DNA from: Trujillonella endophytica
GTDB lineage: Bacteria > Actinomycetota > Actinomycetes > Mycobacteriales > Geodermatophilaceae
NCBI RefSeq assembly: GCF_019799905.1
Contig: NZ_JABGCI010000002.1
Coordinates: 582,641-646,640 of the forward strand
DNA: 64,000 nucleotides
Direction: 5' to 3'
How positions within the stretch are numbered: the first letter of the stretch is position 1; each line of letters starts with the position of its first letter. The translations under genes were made by a program, and so were the position numbers. The notes beneath the pieces are model-generated. The model was given only the letters and a program-made list of their open reading frames with translations, was not told where the DNA came from and made no database searches. Below are positions 23,420 to 32,401 of the stretch, piece after piece.

Positions 23420-24205
23420 TCAGCCGCGCAGGATCGCCTCGGCCACGGCCAGACCCTCGACCGCGCCGTGCTCGGTCGCCCGGCAGCAGTGCACCAGCCA
23501 CCCGGCCACGCCCTCGGGGTCGCCCGAGGCATACCCGGCCAGCGCCTGGGCGTAGGCCTCCCGCCCCAGTTCGGCGAACCCGACCTCGGGCACGGAGACG
23601 GCCTTGGGGTCCAGCCCGCGGCCGATGCCGGTGAGCCGCCCGGCGGCACGGGCCACCACGCCGTCGGCGGTGCCGAAGGGAGCCAGTGCCGCCAGCTCCC
23701 CGTGCACCAGCCCGGCGACGAGGACGGCGGGCACCGTGCTGGTGCCGGTGACCAGGGCGAACAACCCCGACAGCCGCGGGCCCGCGTGCGGCTGCGGCCG
23801 CCCGAGGTCCCCCGGGTCGACGAGGTCAGCGGCCGCGAGCGCGTGCAGCCGGGCCAGCACCTGCCCGGGCGCCCGCGACCAGGTCTCGACGAGCGAGCCC
23901 AGCGCCACCGAGGCGCGCAACGCGCCCTGCACGACCGGGTCGTCGACCCCGCCGGCCCGGACGTCGGCCAGGGGGACGTCCACGCCCTCCAGCGCCGCCG
24001 ACGCCCGCGCGCCCCGCAGCGCGGACTCGGCGCTCACCTCCGCAGACCGGTTGCGCATGAGCCGGTGCCGCAGCAGCCGGTCGATCGCCGCCCGGGCCCC
24101 GTCGGCGGCGTCGCGCACCCCCGGCAGCTCCAGCAGCGGGGCCAGCGGGTCGGGCGCGGTGGGACGCGGAGCGGGGGCAGCACCGGGGCGGACGGGGATG
24201 GTCAC
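23420..24205 (-). CDS. Degenerate Fic-fold protein (Rv3662c-like)
   Basis: About 261 residues, Ala/Leu-rich and helical. Near residues 69-74 it has SAALEG, matching the (S/T)xxxE(G/N) inhibitory helix of Fic proteins. At 174-186 it has LAPFGTADGVVAR in the place of the Fic loop (I)HPFxDGNGRxxR: the Pro-Phe, one Gly and the last Arg remain, but the catalytic His is Ala, the Asn is Asp and the first Arg is Val. It therefore looks like a Fic fold without transferase activity. The start at 24205 is preferred over 24229 because TACCGT lies 7 bases upstream. Conserved next to the ssd/HAD pair in mycobacteria; function unknown. Confidence 0.65.
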   Translation of the reverse strand: MTIPVRPGAAPAPRPTAPDPLAPLLELPGVRDAADGARAAIDRLLRHRLMRNRSAEVSAESALRGARASAALEGVDVPLADVRAGGVDDPVVQGALRASVALGSLVETWSRAPGQVLARLHALAAADLVDPGDLGRPQPHAGPRLSGLFALVTGTSTVPAVLVAGLVHGELAALAPFGTADGVVARAAGRLTGIGRGLDPKAVSVPEVGFAELGREAYAQALAGYASGDPEGVAGWLVHCCRATEHGAVEGLAVAEAILRG

Positions 24206-24311
24206 GGCGACGACGGTACGAGTCCCCACCGGGCACGGGTCGGGGACCTCGCCCGACGACCACGGCCGGGGCGGCGGCCGCGCTCGGGAACCCGACTACG
24301 CTGCGCCTGCC

Positions 24312-24863
24312 ATGTCCCGACCGCTCACCCTCCTGCTCGTCCGCCACGGGCAGAGCGAGTGGAACGCGGCCGGACTGCTGCAGGGCCAGTCCCCCGACGT
24401 CCCGCTGACCGACCTCGGCCACACGCAGGCCGCCACTGCCGCCCGCGAACTGGCCGGGCTGGGGCCCGGGGTCCTGGTCTCCAGCGACCTGCGCCGGGCG
24501 CTGCAGACCGCCGAGCACTGCGCCCGCGCCACGGGCCTGACGGTGAGCACCACACCGGCGCTGCGCGAGCAGGGCTACGGCGTGCTGGAGGGCCGCCCCT
24601 CCCGGGAGCTGTGGGACGTCGTGGACTGGACCGACCCGTACTGGGCGGCGGAGGGCGGCGAGAGCCTCGCCGAGCTGCACGGCCGGGTCGCGGCCTACCT
24701 CGAGCACCTCTGCGCCGAACGCCCCGCCGACGTCGTCGCGCTGGTGACGCACGGCGACACCATCCGGGCCGCGCAGGCCGTCGCCGGTGGGCTGGGCCCG
24801 GACGCCCTGCCGGCGGTCACCCCGCACAACGGCACGGTCACGCGCCTGGAGATCTGCCGGTGA
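24312..24863 (+). CDS. cobC: Histidine phosphatase, probable alpha-ribazole phosphatase
   Basis: About 183 residues. The phosphoglycerate-mutase-type motif LLVRHGQSEWN starts at residue 8, with the second His in VTHGDTIRAAQ. Alone this fits many phosphatases. Its stop overlaps the start of cobU and cobS follows, so it probably removes the phosphate of alpha-ribazole-5'-phosphate (or of adenosylcobalamin phosphate) in lower-ligand assembly. TACGCT lies 9 bases before the ATG. Confidence 0.8.
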   Translation: MSRPLTLLLVRHGQSEWNAAGLLQGQSPDVPLTDLGHTQAATAARELAGLGPGVLVSSDLRRALQTAEHCARATGLTVSTTPALREQGYGVLEGRPSRELWDVVDWTDPYWAAEGGESLAELHGRVAAYLEHLCAERPADVVALVTHGDTIRAAQAVAGGLGPDALPAVTPHNGTVTRLEICR

Positions 24864-25381
24864 GCCGGGTGCTGGTGCTGGGCGGCTCGCGGTCGGGGAA
24901 GTCCGCCCACGCGGAGTCGCTGGTCGCCGGGCGCGCCGACGTCGTGTACCTGGCAGCCTCGGCCCCGGTGCCGGACGACCCCGAGTGGGCGGCACGGATC
25001 GCCACCCATCGCGCCCGGCGACCGGCTGGCTGGACCACCCTGGAGACCACCGCGCCGAGTGACCTCCTGCGCGGCGGCACCGTGCTGGTCGACAGCGTGA
25101 CCACGTGGGTGGCCGCCCTCATGGACGAGACCGGGGTCTGGACCGACGATCCCGGGGCCCCCGAGCGGCTGGCCGGCCGCTGCGACGCGCTGGTGAACGC
25201 CTGGGCGATGACCCCGGCGCACGTCGTCGCCGTGAGCGACGAGGTGGGGCTGGGCGTGGTGCCCGAGACGCGCGCCGGGCGGCTGTTCCGGGACACCCTC
25301 GGCGAGGTCAACCAGCGGCTGGCGGGCACCGCCGACGAGGTGTGGTTCGTCGTCGCCGGGCTCCCCCAGCGCCTGCGGTGA
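24860..25381 (+). CDS. cobU: Adenosylcobinamide kinase / adenosylcobinamide-phosphate guanylyltransferase
   Basis: About 173 residues. The P-loop GGSRSGKS is at the N-terminus; ATHRARRPAGWTTLE carries the His that is guanylylated, and SDEVGLGVVPE is the conserved CobU motif. It phosphorylates adenosylcobinamide and then forms the GDP derivative, preparing it for attachment of the lower base. The GTG start overlaps the cobC stop by 4 bases, and cobS starts 2 bases after its own stop. Confidence 0.92.
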   Translation: MSRVLVLGGSRSGKSAHAESLVAGRADVVYLAASAPVPDDPEWAARIATHRARRPAGWTTLETTAPSDLLRGGTVLVDSVTTWVAALMDETGVWTDDPGAPERLAGRCDALVNAWAMTPAHVVAVSDEVGLGVVPETRAGRLFRDTLGEVNQRLAGTADEVWFVVAGLPQRLR

Positions 25382-25382
25382 G

Positions 25383-26153
25383 GTGCGGGAGGTGAGGTGG
25401 ACCGGGCCGCTGGAGTCCGCGGCGCTGCTGACCGTGCTGCGGGTGCCGGCCGGCGCGGCTGCGTCCGCCCGGGGGGTGCTGCCGTGGGCGCCCCTGGTCG
25501 GGCTGGTGCTGGGCGGTCTGGCCGCCGGAACCGCCGTGACCGGGACCCACCTGGTCTCCCCGCTGACCGGAGCGGTGCTCGGGGTCGCCCTGCTGGCCGC
25601 CCTCACCCGCGGCCTGCACCTCGACGGGCTGGCCGACACCGCCGACGGTCTGGGTCCGCTGCGCGGACGCGAGCGCGCGCTGCAGGTCATGAGACAGGGG
25701 GACGTCGGCCCGTTCGGGGTGCTGACCCTGGTGCTCGCGCTGCTGCTGCAGGTCGCCACGGGCGCCGCGCTGCTGGCGGTGGACGGCGGCTGGGTCGCGG
25801 TGTGGACGGCAGTGGTCGTCGCCCGGCTGGCGATGACCCGCTCCGGGCTGCCCGGCGTGCCCACGGCCGAGGGGTCGTCACTCGGGAGGGCCGTGGCAGG
25901 CACGGTGTCGGTGCCCTGGCTGGCCGGGTGGCTCGCGGCCACCGCCCTGCTCGCCGGCGGCGCGGCCTGGCTGGTGACCGGGCCGGACGGGGCCTGGCGC
26001 ATGCTCGTGTCCGCCGCCGCAGGGCTGCTCGCAGCCGAGGTGCTGCGGGCACGTGCGAGCGCCCGGCTGGGCGGGGTGAACGGGGACGTGATGGGCGCGA
26101 TGGGCGAGACGGCGGCGACCGTCGTGCTGCTGGTCGCCGCCGTCCTCGTCTAG
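25383..26153 (+). CDS. cobS: Adenosylcobinamide-GDP ribazoletransferase (cobalamin synthase)
   Basis: 256 residues, an integral membrane protein with several helices. The LHLDGLADTADGLG motif with its Asp residues and the late GDVMGAMGE motif are the CobS signatures. It joins adenosylcobinamide-GDP and alpha-ribazole to form the finished vitamin. Several GTG codons compete as start; the first after the cobU stop is chosen. Last gene of the cobC-cobU-cobS operon. Not to be confused with the CobS subunit of the cobalt chelatase. Confidence 0.92.
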   Translation: MREVRWTGPLESAALLTVLRVPAGAAASARGVLPWAPLVGLVLGGLAAGTAVTGTHLVSPLTGAVLGVALLAALTRGLHLDGLADTADGLGPLRGRERALQVMRQGDVGPFGVLTLVLALLLQVATGAALLAVDGGWVAVWTAVVVARLAMTRSGLPGVPTAEGSSLGRAVAGTVSVPWLAGWLAATALLAGGAAWLVTGPDGAWRMLVSAAAGLLAAEVLRARASARLGGVNGDVMGAMGETAATVVLLVAAVLV

Positions 26154-26202
26154 CCGCCCCCACCCGGTCCCGGCACGAGCGCCGGCGGCAGGGGTTCCCT
26201 CG

Positions 26203-26409
26203 TCAGCGGCGGCGGAGGAGTCCGCTCACCAGTCCGCCGAGGCCACCGGCGGCCGGCGTCCCCGCGCGTCCCCGGGTCGTCGGGCGGCCGGCGTTCATGC
26301 CGGTGGAGCGGCCCACGCCCCGCGTGGGGCGGCCCGTCGCACGGCCGCCACGGGCGGCTCCACGCGCAGCGTTCTCTGCAGTGCCCATCAGTCGGTTCAG
26401 GATGCTCAT
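26203..26409 (-). CDS. Small basic protein of unknown function
   Basis: 68 residues, rich in Arg, Gly and Thr (RGAARGGRATGRPTRGVGRST), with a hydrophobic GGLGGLVSGLL near the end and a terminal RRR. A run of G lies 12 bases before the ATG and may serve as a weak ribosome-binding site. It lies between cobS and cobN and follows cobN on the same strand. The composition resembles the background of this GC-rich DNA, so the gene call is tentative. Confidence 0.5.
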   Translation of the reverse strand: MSILNRLMGTAENAARGAARGGRATGRPTRGVGRSTGMNAGRPTTRGRAGTPAAGGLGGLVSGLLRRR

Positions 26410-26492
26410 GGGTCGTTGGTTCCCCCCGTCGCCGTCGGCTACCCGTCGCCCCGGTGGCTTCTCGGCGTGGCGTGACTCTCCGTCACGAGAGG

Positions 26493-29400
26493 TCAGGCGG
26501 AAGCACCCTGCTGAGCGGGCGTCTCGCCACCCTCCAGGTCACCCTCCGTGTCGAGGTACGCCTGCCGGAGCTCGGCGAGCAGCGCCGGATCCGGCTGCGC
26601 CCACATCCCGCGGTCGACCGCCTCGAGCAGCCGCTCGGCGATGCCGTGCAGCGCCCACGGGTTGGACTGCTCGAAGAACGCCCGCTGCTCGGGGTCGAGC
26701 ACGTAGGTCTCGGTGAGCTTCTCGTACATCCAGTCGTCGACGACGCCGGTCGTGGCGTCGTAGCCGAACAGGTAGTCCACCGTCGCGGCCAGCTCGAACG
26801 CGCCCTTGTAGCCGTGCCGGCGCATGGCCGCGAGCCACTTCGGGTTGACCACCCGGGCACGGAAGACGCGGGCGGTCTCCTCCCCCAGCGAGCGGGTGCG
26901 CACCGACTCCGGCCGGGTCGAGTCGCCGATGTAGGCCCGCGGCGCGGTCCCGGTCAACGCGCGGACCGTCGCGACCATCCCGCCGTGGTACTGGAAGTAG
27001 TCGTCGGAGTCGGCGATGTCGTGCTCGCGGGTGTCGACGTTCTTGGCCGCCACGGCGATCCTCCGGTAGGCCGCCTCCATGTCCGGCCGCGCCTGCACGC
27101 CGTCCAGGTCCCGGCCGTAGGCGTAGCCGCCCCACACCGCGTAGACCTCGGCGAGGTCGGCGTCCCCGCGCCAGTTCCGGCTGTCGATCAGCGACAGCAG
27201 CCCGGCCCCGTACGCGCCGGGTTTGGAGCCGAAGACCCGGGTGGTCGCCCGGCGGCGGTCGCCGTGGGTGGCCAGGTCGGCGTCGACGTGGGCACGCACG
27301 AAGTTCTCGTCGTCGGCCTCCGCGGTCAGCCCTGCCACCAGGGTCACCGCGTCGTCGAGCATCGTCACCACGTGCGGGAAGGCGTCCCGGAAGAAGCCGC
27401 TGATCCGCACGGTGACGTCGATGCGCGGCCGGCCGAGCTCGTCGAGCGGGATCGGTTCGAGGCCGGTGACCCGGCGGGAGGCGTCGTCCCACACCGGCCG
27501 GACGCCGAGGAGCGCGAGCACCTCGGCGACGTCGTCCCCGGAGGTGCGCATCGCCGACGTCCCCCACACCGAGAGCCCGACCGACCGCGGGTACTCCCCC
27601 GTGTCGGCCAGGTAGCGCGCCACCAGCGACTCGGCCATCGCCTGCCCGGTCTCCCAGGCCAGCCGCGAGGGCACCGCGCGCGGGTCGACCGAGTAGAAGT
27701 TCCGGCCGGTCGGCAGCACGTTGACCAGCCCGCGCAGGGGGGACCCCGACGGCCCGGCCGGCACGTAGCCGCCGTCGAGGGCGTGCAGGGTGGCGTCGAG
27801 CTCGTCGGTGGTGCGGGCCAGTCGCGGCACGACCTCGTCGACGGCGAACCGCAGCACGGCCGCCACCGCCTCGTCGTCGCGTCCGAGCACGGAACGGACG
27901 ACGTCGGGGACGGCGGAGGAGGTCCAGCCGGCCGACTCCATCCCCGACACCAGCCCGTGCGCCAACTCCTCGACGGCGTCGGTCGCCCGCAGGCCCGCCG
28001 TTCCGTCCTCGGTCAGGCCGAGCGCCTCCCGCAGGCCGGGCAGCGCCACCTGACCACCCCAGATCTGCCGCGCCCGCAGCATCGCCAGCACCAGGCCGAC
28101 CCGGTCGTCCCCGACAGGCGGCGAGCCGAGCACGTGCAGGCCGTCGCGGATCTGCGAGTCCTTGATCTCGCAGAGCCACCCGTCGACGTGCAGGATCATC
28201 TCGTCGAAGTGCTCGTCCTCCGGGCGCTCGTTCAGCCCCAGGTCGGAGTCGAGCTTCGCGGCCTGCAGCAGCGTCCAGATCTGCGCCCGGACCGCCGGGA
28301 GCTTCGCCGGGTCCATCGCCGCGACGTTGGCGTGCTCGTCGAGCAGCTGCTCCAGCCGGGCGATGTCGCCGTAGGTCTCGGCGCGGGCCATCGGCGGCAC
28401 CATGTGGTCGACCAGCGTGGCGTGCGCGCGGCGCTTGGCCTGTGAGCCCTCGCCCGGGTCGTTGACCAGGAACGGGTAGACCAGCGGCAGGTCGCCGATC
28501 GCGGCGTCGGGGGCGCAGGACGCCGACAGCCCCACGGTCTTGCCCGGCAGCCACTCCATGTTGCCGTGCTTGCCGACGTGCACCAGCGCGTGCGCCCCGA
28601 ACACCGACCGCAGCCACCAGTAGGCGGCGAGGTAGTGGTGCGAGGGCGGTAGATCGGGGTCGTGGTAGATCGCGATGGGGTTCTCGCCGAAGCCGCGCGG
28701 CGGCTGCACCATGACGACGACGTTCCCGGCGCGCAGGGCGGCGAAGACGATCGAGTCGTCGGTCTCGTCGACGAACAGCGAGCCCGGCGGCTGTCCCCAG
28801 TGCTCGACCATCGCCGCGCGCAGGTCCTCGGGCAGCGTCTCGAAGAACGCCCGGTACTCCGCCGCGGCGATCCGCACCGGCTGGCCCGACAGCTGCTCGG
28901 AGGTCAGCCAGTCGGCGTCCTGCCCACCGGCGGCGATCAGCGCGTGCACCAGCGCGTCACCGTCGAGGTCGGCGACGCCGGGCAGCGCGCCGGGCCCGTC
29001 GAACGGGCCGATGTCGTAGCCGGCGCCGGACATCGCGGCCAGCAGCCGCACCACCGACGCGGGGGTGTCCAGGCCGACCGCGTTGCCGATCCGGGAGTGC
29101 TTGGTCGGGTAGGCCGACAGCATCACGACGATCCGCCGCTCGGCCGGCGGGGTGTGCCGCAGCCGGGCGTGCGCGATCGCGGTGCCGGCCACGCGGGCCG
29201 CCCGCTCGGGGTCGGCGACGTAGGTGGTCAGCCCGTCCTCGTCGGTCTCCTTGAACGAGAACGGCACGCTGATCAACCGGCCGTCGAACTCGGGGATGGC
29301 GACCTGGTTGCCGACGTCGAGCGGGGAGAGCCCGTCGTCGTCGGTCAGCCACTCCTCGCGGGAGCGGGTCAGGCACAGACCCTGGATCACGGGGACGTCC

Positions 29401-30113
29401 AGCGAGGCGAGCGCACCGACGTCCCAGGCGCCGTCGTCCCCGCCGGCCTGGGCGGTGGCCGGCCGGGCGCCGCCGGCGGCGAGCACGGTGACCACGAGCG
29501 CGTCGGCGCCGCGCAGGGTCTCGAGCAGCCCGGCGTCGACCGTGCGCAGGCTGGAGGTGAAGACGGGGAGCGCCGAGCCGCCGGCGGCCTCCATCGCGGC
29601 GCAGAGGTCCTCGACGAAGGCGGTGTTCCCGGCCAGGTGGTGCGCCCGGTAGTAGAGGACGGCGATCCGGGGCCCGACGGCGGAGGACTCCCGCTCCAGC
29701 ACGCCCCACTCCGGAGCGACCGACGGCGGCTCGAAGCCCTCTCCGGTCAGCAGCACCGTGTCGGAGAGGAAGCGGTGCAGCTGGACGAGGTTGTCCGGAC
29801 CGCCCTGTGCGAGGTAGCCGTGCGCCTCGGTGGCCACCCCCATCGGGACCGTGGAGAGCTCCATCAGCTCGGCGTCGGGCACCTGCTCCCCGCCGAGGAC
29901 GACGACCGGCGCGGGGCCGGCGAGCAGCGGCGCGAGCATCTCCTCGTACTGGCGGCGCACGCCGAGGATGCGGACCACGACGAGCTCGGCGCCCTCCACG
30001 AGCGCCGAGACGCCGTCCTCGCCGAGCCGGACCGGGTTGCCCAGGCGCCAGGCGGCACCGCTGGACCGGGCCGAGAGGAGGTCGGTGTCGCTGGTGGAGA
30101 GCAGGACGAACAC
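26493..30113 (-). CDS. cobN: Cobaltochelatase subunit CobN
   Basis: About 1206 residues, the length of CobN/ChlH large subunits. It inserts cobalt into hydrogenobyrinic acid a,c-diamide in the aerobic pathway, with ATP supplied by CobS/CobT-type subunits that are not in this window. Family motifs include HVGKHGNMEWLPGK with the metal-site His and Glu residues, GVRPVWDDASRRVTGLEPI and DYFQYHGGM. The GTG start is chosen because homology begins at FVLLSTSDTDL and GAGG lies 8 bases upstream. A cobalamin riboswitch precedes it, so it should be turned off when B12 is plentiful. Confidence 0.96.
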   Translation of the reverse strand: MFVLLSTSDTDLLSARSSGAAWRLGNPVRLGEDGVSALVEGAELVVVRILGVRRQYEEMLAPLLAGPAPVVVLGGEQVPDAELMELSTVPMGVATEAHGYLAQGGPDNLVQLHRFLSDTVLLTGEGFEPPSVAPEWGVLERESSAVGPRIAVLYYRAHHLAGNTAFVEDLCAAMEAAGGSALPVFTSSLRTVDAGLLETLRGADALVVTVLAAGGARPATAQAGGDDGAWDVGALASLDVPVIQGLCLTRSREEWLTDDDGLSPLDVGNQVAIPEFDGRLISVPFSFKETDEDGLTTYVADPERAARVAGTAIAHARLRHTPPAERRIVVMLSAYPTKHSRIGNAVGLDTPASVVRLLAAMSGAGYDIGPFDGPGALPGVADLDGDALVHALIAAGGQDADWLTSEQLSGQPVRIAAAEYRAFFETLPEDLRAAMVEHWGQPPGSLFVDETDDSIVFAALRAGNVVVMVQPPRGFGENPIAIYHDPDLPPSHHYLAAYWWLRSVFGAHALVHVGKHGNMEWLPGKTVGLSASCAPDAAIGDLPLVYPFLVNDPGEGSQAKRRAHATLVDHMVPPMARAETYGDIARLEQLLDEHANVAAMDPAKLPAVRAQIWTLLQAAKLDSDLGLNERPEDEHFDEMILHVDGWLCEIKDSQIRDGLHVLGSPPVGDDRVGLVLAMLRARQIWGGQVALPGLREALGLTEDGTAGLRATDAVEELAHGLVSGMESAGWTSSAVPDVVRSVLGRDDEAVAAVLRFAVDEVVPRLARTTDELDATLHALDGGYVPAGPSGSPLRGLVNVLPTGRNFYSVDPRAVPSRLAWETGQAMAESLVARYLADTGEYPRSVGLSVWGTSAMRTSGDDVAEVLALLGVRPVWDDASRRVTGLEPIPLDELGRPRIDVTVRISGFFRDAFPHVVTMLDDAVTLVAGLTAEADDENFVRAHVDADLATHGDRRRATTRVFGSKPGAYGAGLLSLIDSRNWRGDADLAEVYAVWGGYAYGRDLDGVQARPDMEAAYRRIAVAAKNVDTREHDIADSDDYFQYHGGMVATVRALTGTAPRAYIGDSTRPESVRTRSLGEETARVFRARVVNPKWLAAMRRHGYKGAFELAATVDYLFGYDATTGVVDDWMYEKLTETYVLDPEQRAFFEQSNPWALHGIAERLLEAVDRGMWAQPDPALLAELRQAYLDTEGDLEGGETPAQQGASA

Positions 30114-30149
30114 GCAGCAGTCCTCACTCGGGGTCCGCGCCCCGGGTCG

Positions 30150-30275
30150 TCGGTACGGCAGCCGCGGTGTCTGGCTCGCCCCCGAGGGGGTCACAGTGGC
30201 GGGACCGCGCCGGGCTCGCACCGGCTTCCTCGCTGCACTGCCGTGGTGGGGAGGACGCTACCGGGCTCCCGATCC
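30150..30275 (-). ncRNA. Cobalamin riboswitch upstream of cobN
   Basis: On the minus strand the conserved elements occur in the right order: GGTGCGAGCC (30222-30213), CCGCCACTGTGAC (30202-30190), a small CCCCTCGGGGG hairpin, and the B12 box GGCGAGCCAGACACC (30180-30166). A GC-rich hairpin at about 30131-30146 lies between the aptamer and the cobN ribosome-binding site and is a candidate expression platform. Outer limits are approximate. Confidence 0.92.
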
Positions 30276-30358
30276 GCTCTGCCGGCTGCGGGACGCCCTC
30301 ATGGCCAGGTGCGACAGGTACGACGGCCACCAGGCCTCGCGCGGGCAGCCGCTGAGGC

Positions 30359-32248
30359 TCAGCCGCTGACCGCGAGCGCCCGCTCCTCCGGCTCCTCGAA
30401 CTGGGTCCGGTACAGCTCCGCGTAGCGCCCGCCGGCGGCGAGCAGCTCCGCGTGCCTGCCCCGCTCGACGATCCGCCCGGCCTCCAGCACGAGGATGCAG
30501 TCGGCCGCGCGCACCGTGGAGAGCCGGTGGGCGATGACGATCGCCGTCCGGCCCTCCAGCGCCTCGTCCAGTGCCGCCTGCACCGCCGCCTCCGACGTCG
30601 AGTCCAGGTGCGCGGTCGCCTCGTCGAGCAGGACGACGCGCGGGCGGGCGAGCAGCAGCCGGGCGATCGTCAGCCGCTGCCGCTCGCCGCCGGAGAGCCG
30701 GTAGCCGCGCTCCCCGACCACCGTGTCCAGCCCGTCGGGGAGGGCGCGCACCAGGTCGGCGAGCCGGGCACGGGTGAGGGCACCCCAGATCTCCTCGTCG
30801 TCGGCCTCCGGCGCGGCCAGCAGCAGGTTCGACCGCAGCGACTCGTGGAACAGGTGCCCGTCCTGGGTGACCAGGCCCAGCGTCCGGCGGATCGCGGCGA
30901 ACGACAGGTCGCGGACGTCGATCCCGGCCAGTCGCACGGCGCCGGAGTCGACGTCGTACAGCCGCGGCAGCAGCGAGGCGATCGTCGACTTGCCCGCGCC
31001 CGAGGAGCCGACGATCGCCACCACCTGGCCGGGCTGCACGGTGAACGACACGTCGTGCAGGACGTCGACGCCGCCGCGGTTGTCCAGCTGGGCGACGTCC
31101 TCCAGCGAGGCCAGCGACACCCGGTCCGCCGAGGGGTAGCCGAAGGTCACCGAGTCGAACTCGACCGACACCGGCCCGTCGGGGACGTCGCGCGCGTCCG
31201 GACGCTCGCGCACCAGCGGCACGAGGTCGAGCACCTCGAAGACGCGCTCGAAGCTGACCATCGCAGAGGAGATGTCCACCCGGGCGCTGGCCAGCGCGGT
31301 CAGCGGGGCGTACAGGCGGGTCAGCAGCAGGGCGAGGGCGACCACCGAGCCGGGGTCCAGCGAGCCCTGCAGCGCGTAGAAGCCGCCGAGTCCGTAGACG
31401 AGCGCCAGGGCGAGTGCCGAGACGAGCATCAGCGCGCTGACGAACGCCCACTGCACCATCGCCGTCCGGACGCCGATGTCGCGCACCTTGCTCGCCCGGG
31501 AGGCGAACTCGGCGGACTCCCGCTCCGGCCGGCCGAACAGCTTGATGAGCGTGGCGCCGGGCGCGGAGAACCGCTCGGTCGTCTGGTCGGTCATCGCCGC
31601 GTTGTGGTCGGCGGCGGCCCGGCCGAGCGCGGCCAGCCGGCTGCCGATCCGCCGGGCCGGGATCAGGAAGGCGGGCAGGAGCAGCAGCGACAGCACGGTC
31701 ACCTGCCACGACAGGGTGAGCATGACCGCGCCGGTGAGCAGCAGGGTCACCGTGTTGCTGACGACACCGGCGAGGGTGTCGCTGAACGCCCGCTGCGCGC
31801 CGATCACGTCGTTGTTGAGCCGGGAGACCAACGCCCCGGTGCGGGTGCGGGTGAAGAACGCGACCGGCATGCGCTGCACGTGGTCGAACACCGCGGTGCG
31901 CAGGTCCAGGATCAGCCCCTCGCCGAGGCTGGCCGACAGGAACCGGCCGAGCAGCGACAGGCCGGTGCCGGCGACGGCGATGACCGCGATGAGCACCGCC
32001 AGCCAGACGACGACGGACGTCTCGCTCCCCTCGACGATCTCGTTGACGACCCGCCCGGCCAGCAGGGGCGTGGCCACGGTGAGCACGGCCTCGACCACGC
32101 CGACCACGACGAAGAAGGCGATCCGCCGCCGGTGCGGCCGGGCGAAGTCCAGCACCCGCCGGAGGGTCTCCCGCGAGAACGGCCGCCGCTCGGTCCGGCC
32201 GTGCATCGCGTTGGACATGGCCGACCAGGCCGACATCTCCATGCTCAC
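30359..32248 (-). CDS. ABC exporter, fused membrane and ATPase domains
   Basis: 629 residues. The N-terminal type-1 exporter domain has six transmembrane helices (about 40-330); the C-terminal ATPase has VGSSGAGKST (Walker A), LSGGERQRLTIARLLL (signature) and VVLLDEATAHLD (Walker B), then the H-loop IVIAHRLST. It exports lipids, drugs or peptides as a homodimer; the substrate is unknown. AGGAGG lies about 10 bases before the GTG start. Upstream is a promoter with a 19-base spacer and a dyad of MerR/SoxR type, suggesting induction by a stress or drug signal. The regulator gene is not in the window. Confidence 0.93.
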   Translation of the reverse strand: MSMEMSAWSAMSNAMHGRTERRPFSRETLRRVLDFARPHRRRIAFFVVVGVVEAVLTVATPLLAGRVVNEIVEGSETSVVVWLAVLIAVIAVAGTGLSLLGRFLSASLGEGLILDLRTAVFDHVQRMPVAFFTRTRTGALVSRLNNDVIGAQRAFSDTLAGVVSNTVTLLLTGAVMLTLSWQVTVLSLLLLPAFLIPARRIGSRLAALGRAAADHNAAMTDQTTERFSAPGATLIKLFGRPERESAEFASRASKVRDIGVRTAMVQWAFVSALMLVSALALALVYGLGGFYALQGSLDPGSVVALALLLTRLYAPLTALASARVDISSAMVSFERVFEVLDLVPLVRERPDARDVPDGPVSVEFDSVTFGYPSADRVSLASLEDVAQLDNRGGVDVLHDVSFTVQPGQVVAIVGSSGAGKSTIASLLPRLYDVDSGAVRLAGIDVRDLSFAAIRRTLGLVTQDGHLFHESLRSNLLLAAPEADDEEIWGALTRARLADLVRALPDGLDTVVGERGYRLSGGERQRLTIARLLLARPRVVLLDEATAHLDSTSEAAVQAALDEALEGRTAIVIAHRLSTVRAADCILVLEAGRIVERGRHAELLAAGGRYAELYRTQFEEPEERALAVSG

Positions 32249-32329
32249 GACCGGGTGCCTCCTGCTCGACGCGGTTCCCGGCAGGAGGGACCGGTCGGCG
32301 GTCGCGGACTCATCGGGGGCATGACCGCG

Positions 32330-32360
32330 ACGCTAGGGACTCCAGTGCAGTCGAGGTCAA
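32330..32360 (-). promoter_or_regulatory. MerR/SoxR-type promoter of the ABC exporter gene
   Basis: On the minus strand TTGACC (-35, 32360-32355) and TAGCGT (-10, 32335-32330) are separated by 19 bases instead of the usual 17. The spacer holds CTCGACTG/CACTGGAG, an imperfect dyad (6 of 8 positions). A long spacer with a central dyad is the hallmark of promoters twisted into activity by MerR-family regulators. Confidence 0.65.
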
Positions 32361-32401
32361 TGACCGTTCGTGCGCAGTTGTGCCGTCCCCTCCGTGTCGG
32401 G

